Shown here: in pieces, positions 57,158 to 64,000 of the stretch
Layout of the letters: each line of letters starts with the position of its first letter
Numbering within the stretch: the first letter of the stretch is position 1
NCBI RefSeq assembly: GCF_021869535.1
Contig: NW_026262712.1
Location: forward strand, 67,240,100 to 67,304,099
Direction: 5' to 3'
Length of the DNA: 64,000 nucleotides
DNA from: Mytilus californianus
Taxonomy: Eukaryota > Mollusca > Bivalvia > Mytilida > Mytilidae
Position numbers and translations under genes: made by a program
Notes under the pieces: model-generated
Told to the model about the DNA's origin: nothing
Database searches by the model: none
Seen by the model: the letters and a program-made list of their open reading frames with translations, nothing else

Positions 57158-58851
57158 TCAAACTACTGTGAGAGTATATACGAACGCTTTTTCCGCTGTA
57201 CTTGTGACTAGCATTTTATTACCTAATCTGTCAATGTGTATTACTGTTGGCGCATGTATTCCATTATCACTAGTTAGAAGCTCTCTATAGTTTTGTCCGT
57301 TGGGAGAGATAACAACTACATTGTTCGAATCTCTTCCTACCACGTAAACATTTCCATCTCTATCTACAGATATACCCAAAGTGTTATTAAGAACACTAGT
57401 ATTTTTAAAAACCCATTGTATATTTACTTGAAAGTCAATGCAGGTTACACTACCGTCGTTACAGTCTGTATAGAATATAATGTCTCCCAATGTTGCAACA
57501 TACGAAAATTCAGTTACTTCGGTTTTAGTAACATTTACAATGGATTCATTATAAAGGTTGATCATTTGTATTCCTTTCTTTCCAGCACAATAAATCAACT
57601 TGTCTTCACTGTATGCTACTCCAGAGTTTACTGAATTCACTTTCAATTTTTTCTTTACTTTCCTTGTTTTTAAGTCCAACAAATTAATTTGAAGGGAATC
57701 ACTTCTGTAACCAGAAGTCACAGCAAGTGAATTATCTCCTATGTACACCACATCGAATATAGGACCGAAGTTTCCAATCTTAAAATCCAGAGATCCATCT
57801 AGCTTAAAAACTTTAATAATTCTGTGTGCAAAGCATGAAATTACCTTTCTACAATCAGGCAAAAGCGTACATCCCCAGACAGCCGCCAACTTTGTGTCAA
57901 ATGTCTGCACCAATGTAGGTGTCAGGCTATCGATAGTCATAGGTGGTAAAGCTACCACCATCTGAGCTTGTTTGTCCTTTTGTTTCTGATTGGATATATT
58001 ACATGAATCTGCTATCATCGTGACATCTCCAAATTTTTTAATGGCAGCTATCAAACCTTGCAAGGAGGAATTAATCTTGCACGACAAGTCAATTTGATTC
58101 GCACCATCACTTTTGACTATTGATTGAATGTACTGTTCTTTTGCTACGACATCTTTTTCTATGTGTTTCAAAACGAGGAAAGTTTGCAGGTCTGAAGCGT
58201 ACTGCTTGATATTACCAATATTTGTTTGGTTATCTGTGATCTCTTTTTCCTTGTCTATTAAGGACTTAAGAAGTCGTCGGATTTTGTTACTTTCTTCTTC
58301 TTCCCTCGTTTTCAGTTCTTTCAATACAGCATCCTGAAGTTTATCTAGATGAAGATTAATCCTAGCACGAGTTTCTAGAACCTCTTTTTCAATTTCTCTA
58401 CTCTTTTTCCCGATTGACGCCAAATTGTCTTCCCGGTTGATTCGAAGTCTTTTAATATTCTCTGCAATTTCTGATAAGGTCTGTTCGATGTCTGCAAAAG
58501 CATTTGAAGATTTGATGTTTCGTGTTTTATCATCGATATCGGTCAATTCTTTACATTCCTTGTGTGATTCAACTACACATTTCTTGCAGCACGGACAGTC
58601 ATGCTTTTTACAGAACAGCACGTATTTCTCATTGTGCTTAGCACAAGAACGTGCCAATTGTAATACTTTGTTTGGCAGTTTCTGATACTCTGCAATAGAT
58701 ACGGTTTCATGATTTCTTGATCCTTTTGAAATACCATGATGGTCTTTCCATCTTCACAGAGCCCTTCATCACACTCTGAACACCAGACAACTGATGGTTT
58801 TGTAATGTGGCGATAATCACAGACCCCGCAAACACTCCAGTTACTTGCCAT
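57158..58851 (-). CDS. B-box / coiled-coil / beta-propeller TRIM-like protein, one frameshift
   Basis: From ATG at 58851 the frame encodes a first B-box-like zinc-binding segment (C8, C11 and C24-x2-C27 then GLCED). At about 58748 the frame ends prematurely. The +1 frame then continues (KDHHGISKGSRNHETVSI) through a second B-box with C, H and C-C pairs, a coiled coil (about residues 112-210) and a C-terminal NHL-like beta-propeller (about 310-564). The locus is 1694 nt, exactly one short of 565 codons. Compared with the family, the codon for a zinc-binding Cys has lost one base. Such RING-less TRIM-like proteins are greatly expanded in bivalves; their partners are mostly unknown. It may be a recent pseudogene or carry an assembly error. 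The rest of the frame has no stop over 500 codons, which favours recent damage or error. Confidence 0.85.
58748..58749 (-). other. Apparent 1-base deletion in the first B-box
   Basis: Minus strand reads TGT GAA GAT then GG then AAA GAC CAT CAT. A Cys codon would be expected between GAT and AAA. Confidence 0.75.
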
Positions 58852-58872
58852 TATTCTGCAAAAAACATTTAA
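58852..58872 (-). promoter_or_regulatory. Probable 3' splice site before the TRIM-like start codon
   Basis: Minus strand reads ATGTTTTTTGCAG, then AATA, then ATG. The pyrimidine tract and CAG four bases upstream of the start suggest a 5' untranslated exon further upstream, not located. Confidence 0.5.
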
Positions 58873-59049
58873 ACTGTTTTAAATATATACGAATTCGCAG
58901 ACTTGTCAGACCTGTTTTATTTTGAATTTTCATTCACGATTCATGAAACATTTTTTTATCTTTTATAAAAGAAACTAATACTTAATTAAAAAACAATTGT
59001 TCAGAGAACAATTGAAGGTCTTTCCACATTACACATCTAAATAGTTGAT

Positions 59050-59510
59050 AAGAAGCTACTTCCAGGTTTACTCAAAGTTACTATTGGCTTCCAATCATAG
59101 ATTTCTACATACTGATTCAAAAAATATATGGTTTCTATATACTTTTGACTTATATAGGGGAGATAATTTGATACTTCCGGTTACGAAAATGTCATGTCCG
59201 GGCTCATATGATAGCTTTCTGTGCACTGATTCCAAAAAATATATTTCTATATACCTTTGCCTTAAATATGGGAGATAAATTGCTACTTCCAATTTAATAA
59301 CATGGTTTACTTTCCACTGATTCCGAAAATATAAGTATCCTATACACTTTTTTTTCAAATAAGGGAGATAATTAGCTTCTTCCGGTGTCATTCAAAGATT
59401 ATTGTATGCTGATTATAAAAATATATAGTTTCTTAGTATTTTTCCCTTGAATTAGTGCAAAAATAGCTACTACCGGTTTCCACAAGGTCACTTCCGGTTG
59501 ATATTTTTCA
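59050..59510. repeat. Diverged tandem repeat, about four ~110-bp units
   Basis: Each unit has CTGATTC(A/C)(A/G)AAAATAT, then GG(G/A)GATAA and a CTTCCGGTT-type motif. The sequence runs on to about 59985 (GCTTCGGTTAAAAATGACCG) without clear ends. Frames here are incidental. Confidence 0.65.
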
Positions 59511-60014
59511 AGGTCATGTTTCACCCAATACTTTGCAAAAGACACTATGGCTTTATCATTTACAAGAATGGATTAATATTTGATTTACCTTAAATTTTAA
59601 CATTTTAGGGGCGATAACTCCTATAAGATATCATCAGATCACTTTGGACTGTATGAATCATTTCTTCGTCTCAACAACCCAAACATTTAGCATCAGTTCT
59701 TTTATATCTAGCTTTTATAGTATAAGATTGGACACACACAAGCAAAGGACAAAATTTAGGAAATGACCTTGACCTTTGACCTTGACACCATTTCTCTTTT
59801 TGGTGGCCCAAGAACCTCAAATCGAGATACCCTAGGTCTCTGTCACCTATGGTTCATGAGTTACATTTGCATATCACTAACGTCAAATACAAAAGGGGAA
59901 ATTACTCTCATATGGGGTCTCAGTATCGCTTCGGTTAAAAATGACCGAAGCATTCAGAGGATTCAACGAGCCAAGACCTAACTAGAGGCTAAAAAGATAC
60001 GTGTATTGTTCACC

Positions 60015-60665
60015 TTGTATCTATACATAACATACAGGTATGAAAACTGAGGATCCTACATCCCATCGATACGTATATCTTGCAATTGCTCAATGTAATG
60101 CTTTTCTCGGACAGTTTATGAAGTCTTTACACTAAATCCGTTGGATGTGTACTCATTGATATTTTAGTCTATGAAAACATGGTATATGTTTATTAGTTGA
60201 ATTTGGTGCCGATCTTATGAATCAAACCATTTCCAACTGATTTTTAGTTTGTATTAATGTCGTGCTGTAACACAACCATCCCAGGTTAGGAGAAGAGGTG
60301 TGTTTTTGTGTGTTTGTGTGTGTGTGTGTGTGTAATAGAGCTTTCGAGAACATGTTTAACCCGCTACATTATTTATGTGCCTGTTCTAAGATAGACTAGA
60401 CAGGAGTTTGTAATTCAGGGGTTGTTATCTGCCATATCAGTTTGGTTTTTTTTATTGCTGGAAGCATAAATTATAGGACGTTGGTGTTCTCTTTTGAATT
60501 GTTTCATATTTTACCAAGCTGGGGTCTTTTATAGCTTACTATACAGTATGGTTTTGCTTCTTGCCGGAAGTTGTACGTTGACTTATAGTTGTTTACATCC
60601 TCGTCCTTTGGTCTCTGGTGAATAATTGTGTCAAAGGCAATCATACTACATTTTTTTTTATTTTC
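60015..60665 (-). repeat. Dispersed repeat family A, inverted copy
   Basis: Contains ATCCGTTGGATGTGTACTCA, AACCCGCTACATTATTTATG and ends near AAAGGCAATCATACTACATT, the inverse of the family A start. Confidence 0.7.
60299..60334. repeat. (TG)n microsatellite
   Basis: Interrupted GTGT run inside the inverted family A copy. Confidence 0.85.
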
Positions 60666-61339
60666 ATATTTGTAGCTGCTCATGTATCTGTTATATGTTA
60701 AAAAGATCCTTATATTTCTTTTCCAAATGTGAGTGCCCTCAAAATTCAGAATTCCTCATTTGAAACTTCATTCAAAAACGTTTGATCATAAGTTTCCCAC
60801 AACCTGGCTCATTTATGTATGATTTAAAAGAGATGTGGGGTATACGTCAATAAGACACCAACCTGACGAGACCATTATTCAAAAGACACAATTAAACAAA
60901 AGACACATAGAAATTAATATAAGGTCTGAACAATAGACATGTGTTTAAACAATATGTAAAGTTCTAAATATCTCTGCGTCAAAATAAACTTGTGAATAAA
61001 TTAACAGAGACTATCAAACATGTCAAAAGGGCCTGGAATGGTGTAATTTTTAAACACCATTGTCCTACATAAGTTATATATAAAGTTGAATTCTTTGATT
61101 CGTCGTTTTTACGTCATGCCAGCTAACAAATTGGACTTCGTTATCTTAGTAGTAGAACCTATAGATATATACAAAACGCCACCACTGATAGGTTCCTGAC
61201 TGGCACAGCTCAAAGGTCGGATGAATGAGAGGTTTACGTGGTATATTTAAAGGCAGTAGCATATTTAAGTGCCACAATGTATCAAAAATATATATGTGAA
61301 AACCGTCTATATTCAAGCAAAAATGTAAATTTGATTGCA
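60666..61339. other. Intergenic, nothing recognised
   Basis: AT-rich, with no supported gene. A weak family A start (AAAGAGATGTGGGGTATACG) lies at 60828. Confidence 0.4.
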
Positions 61340-62180
61340 AATTAAACTAGAGGCTCCAAAGAGCCTGTATCGCTCAACTGGTATTTTCCGTAAAATTGAT
61401 ACAATACAATAAGAATATGTCTGAGAGTTACTGGCAAAAAAGTAACAAATGGGTAAAAAATTGTCTCTTAAGGACATCTTCTATAAGTAGTTCACTAACG
61501 AATTCATCCATGTTGTCTTATTTGTAGATCTTGTCCTGTTGATCCGCTTTGCTATTTACAGTTTCTCTCTATCTACTACAGTTCTGCAATAACACAAAAT
61601 GGCTAAACCCCGTCTTTCAAGGGCAATAACTTCTTTAAAGTGTCGACTGAAGATTTTGTCCACTTGTCTTAATAAACGATATTGTTCTGATGATCATTTT
61701 TGCTGCAAGCAGTTTCTGTCTTTCTACTATAGTTTTCGATACAAACACAAAAATGGGTTAAAATCGTCTTTCAAGGGCAATAACTCCTATAAGAAGGACT
61801 AACGATTTTGGCCAACCTGACTAATTTGTAGATCTTATCCTGCTGATCGAATTTTTAAGCTTGCAGTGTCTCTCTATCTACTTTAGTAGTTCCAAAAAAA
61901 TAAACACAATCATGGGTGAAATTCGTCCCTTAAGGGCAATAACTGCCATGAGGAGTCTACTGAAAATTCTGATCATGTTGACTTATTGCATATCTTGTCC
62001 TACAGATATTTTTTGTCATTATATTTATACATCATCGATTAAAGATAATAGCCAAAATTGCCAAAATTTTGTCAAATTGTCATTAAAGGGCAAAAACTCA
62101 TTAAACGACAGTCTTATTTTGGTAAGAATGGATAGTAGGAAATGGTTTTAAAAATAATGGACAATATTTTCGTTTTATCC
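61340..62180 (-). repeat. Dispersed repeat family G, inverted copy
   Basis: Starts AACTAGAGGCTCCAAAGAGC then CTGTATCGCTCAACTGG, the inverse of the family G 3' end. It has four blocks with GGGCAATAACT and GATCTTGTCCTG-type motifs. Frames over the blocks are not genes. Confidence 0.65.
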
Positions 62181-63640
62181 CCATGTTCTTATTTAAGCCT
62201 TGGTGGTTGCGTTCGACACAATTTTATAAACTATATAGCCTAAGGATGAGTGTGGTCTAGTTTGGTTCCAATGGACGCATAGTTTTATGTATACATTATT
62301 AGCATGGAGTTAAAATTCAAATATTCTTGCTCTCAAAATGTTTGTCCCTATAGGTGTCAAAATTATGTCAGTTGGATCTAGGATGATAGGAAAGTACACA
62401 TGATTAATGTCTGTACTAAAACGTTACTACATTGAAGGTTGGTTGGAGGTAAAAGGTCTCTTCTGTAATTGCTAGGAAAAAACATGATGTTCCTATGGAC
62501 TGGTCATTTCTAACATGAAGGGGGTAGGGAGGAAATAAAGGGTGTTCCTTGAAAATTCTGGGAATGAAAAGGGGATATCCACATTTTTAATACTTCAAAT
62601 AGATGGGCATCGAAATTTGTTTACATTTTTACAATATAGATTTGAGCAATTTTGTATTTACATGCAAAACTCATAGAAAATTTGATGAATACACTAAATC
62701 AGTATCTGGTTATTCAGCAGGAGTGTCTAACGGTTGATTCAGATGTCATTTCTATATCTCTTGTTTCATCATTTTTAGCTTCAAACTTCATTTCAATATT
62801 TGTTTCATATAAGTCAATACCTTCTTCTGTTTGTTTGTTGAAAGGTTTGATGTCTTAGTTCTTGCGGGTTTTCTTGAAGCTTTTCTGATTATACTCTTTT
62901 TCATATGTTATAAGTATAATTCTAATAGCTGTTTCCTTACATGATTTATTTTAGTTATAAAATTCATAATTGATTTTAGCATATATATATCAATGGTTTA
63001 AGATAATATCTGGGAGTCAATCGTGGCATTTTTAACATGTCTTTTTATGAACAATTTTGCTAATTTCTCCCTACAATAAAAATAAATGTTGAGATCCCAA
63101 TTCCTAGGTTTCAACATATTCTTCCAGGAGAGTATATTTATCTGTAGCTAAAATTGAATTAAGGTGTTGTAAATGTCATTATTTCTTATGAACCAAGAAT
63201 CTTACAATCTGATTGCCTGCCTGATTACCCGGGTGTAAATAACACCCGCCCCAGTTCACCAGGGGATATTTTTTAGCCAAAATTTAAAAAAAAAAAAAAC
63301 TACACAAAAAAAATAATAAAATTTTGACAAAATAAAAAAAAAAAGGCCCAAAAAAAAAAACAAAAAAAAAAACCAATTTGTGTCCAAAATTCTGTAAAAA
63401 ATAATTATTCTTTATGTGTCCAAAATACCCCCCCCCCCCCCCCTTCCCCCCCTCTCAAAATTTATTTTTTCTCAAAAATTCCAAAAATTCCAAAAATTAG
63501 AATAATAGGTGACATTTGACAACAATAGCAACAACATTGTTGAAAAAATGTGTAGTGGGAGATGAATTCAATTCTTCAAAAGCATTTTTCAATTTTACAC
63601 CCGAATATAAAAATGAGTAAAGGAACACTTCATAATAAAT
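62181..63640. other. Intergenic with low-complexity stretches
   Basis: Includes A-rich DNA at 63280-63375 and a run of 22 C followed by C-rich sequence at about 63428-63452. No gene is supported. Confidence 0.45.
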
Positions 63641-63642
63641 TC

Positions 63643-63761
63643 GTTATCTTGGTGTAATCAGGGGAGTACGGAATTTCACACCGGTGTTGAAATGCATTCA
63701 GATGTATGGATTTTCAACACCGGTGTAAAATTCAGTACACCCCTGATTACACCAAGATAAC
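63643..63761. mobile_element. 119-bp hairpin element
   Basis: GTTATCTTGGTGTAATCAGG and CCTGATTACACCAAGATAAC are perfect inverted arms. Pairing continues inward with two mismatched stretches to ACACCGGTGTTGAAA / TTTTCAACACCGGTGT. Likely a foldback MITE; no clear target duplication. Confidence 0.75.
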
Positions 63762-64000
63762 TAATAGTATTTCAGTTTGACTCATCTTTAATTTCTATCA
63801 GCATGTTGACGTAATGATAGTATCAGTAAATGTTAAGTACATTAGTAGAACCATTGTTTGTTGACATCAGAGTAAGCGTCTAGTACACAATGACCCAAAC
63901 ATCAGTGTAGGCGGTGACTAAACGGTAGGGAAATTTTCTGTTTACAATTTATATATGTCATATATGCAGCAGCCGGGTGACTCTTTAAAAAAAGATCAAT

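Noticed and set aside
57158-58657. A 499-residue protein starting at 58657
   Set aside because: That position is a TTG (Leu), not a eukaryotic start. The frame continues upstream to the frameshift, and the real start is the ATG at 58851.
58573-58851. A separate 92-residue cysteine-rich protein
   Set aside because: Its first ~34 residues are the N-terminus of the TRIM-like protein; the rest is out-of-frame sequence after the 1-base lesion.

Overview
The window looks like nuclear DNA of a bivalve mollusc, most likely a mytilid mussel. The reasons are: AT-rich sequence; genes split by GT-AG introns; class II tRNA-derived SINEs; and several dispersed repeat families that I recognise as typical of mussel DNA (for example the family containing 'GATGTGGTATGATTGCCAAT'). 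The species call is inference; no search could be run. There is no sign of bacterial operons, CRISPR arrays or phage. Protein-coding sequence is only a few percent of the window. Three gene loci can be supported. (1) A galactoside alpha-1,2-fucosyltransferase-like gene (GT11) lies at 16777-17676 (+), with a single visible coding exon preceded by a strong 3' splice site. (2) A complete fatty acyl-CoA reductase (FAR) gene lies at 26161-45429 (+). It has 13 coding exons, 12 GT-AG introns, 518 predicted residues and intact phase throughout. (3) A mollusc-type B-box / coiled-coil / beta-propeller (TRIM-like) gene lies at 57158-58851 (-), with one apparent 1-base frameshift in the first B-box. A fourth coding trace, the tail of a non-LTR reverse transcriptase, lies near 53110-53349. 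Layout. 1-5180: mostly unassigned AT-rich DNA with a TA-flanked MITE and a short inverted-repeat element. 5190-7790: a 2.6 kb foldback element with ~350 bp inverted arms rich in GATATC, carrying other repeats inside. 8800-14530: dispersed repeats and a ~1.01 kb unit repeated three times, each unit holding a 24-bp minisatellite. 14970-23110: SINEs, nested insertions, the fucosyltransferase gene, a small foldback with 8-bp target duplications, and a 26-copy, 52-bp minisatellite. 24040-24920: two mussel repeats, one inside the other. 26161-45429: the FAR gene, whose introns 1, 3, 8, 10 and 11 are largely made of transposable elements (9-bp, 5-bp, TTAA and TA target duplications are visible). 47190-51110: dispersed repeats and a 55-bp minisatellite. 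52135-55512: further repeats, small MITEs and the reverse-transcriptase remnant. 57158-58855: the TRIM-like gene. 59000-64000: diverged tandem repeats, dispersed repeats and a hairpin element. The three genes have unrelated roles (glycan fucosylation, fatty alcohol/ether lipid synthesis, ubiquitin or scaffold-type signalling) and there is no evidence that they act together. The most informative content is the set of non-autonomous transposons whose boundaries and target-site duplications can be read directly. Several combine terminal inverted repeats with internal tandem arrays. No previously undescribed biochemical system was found.
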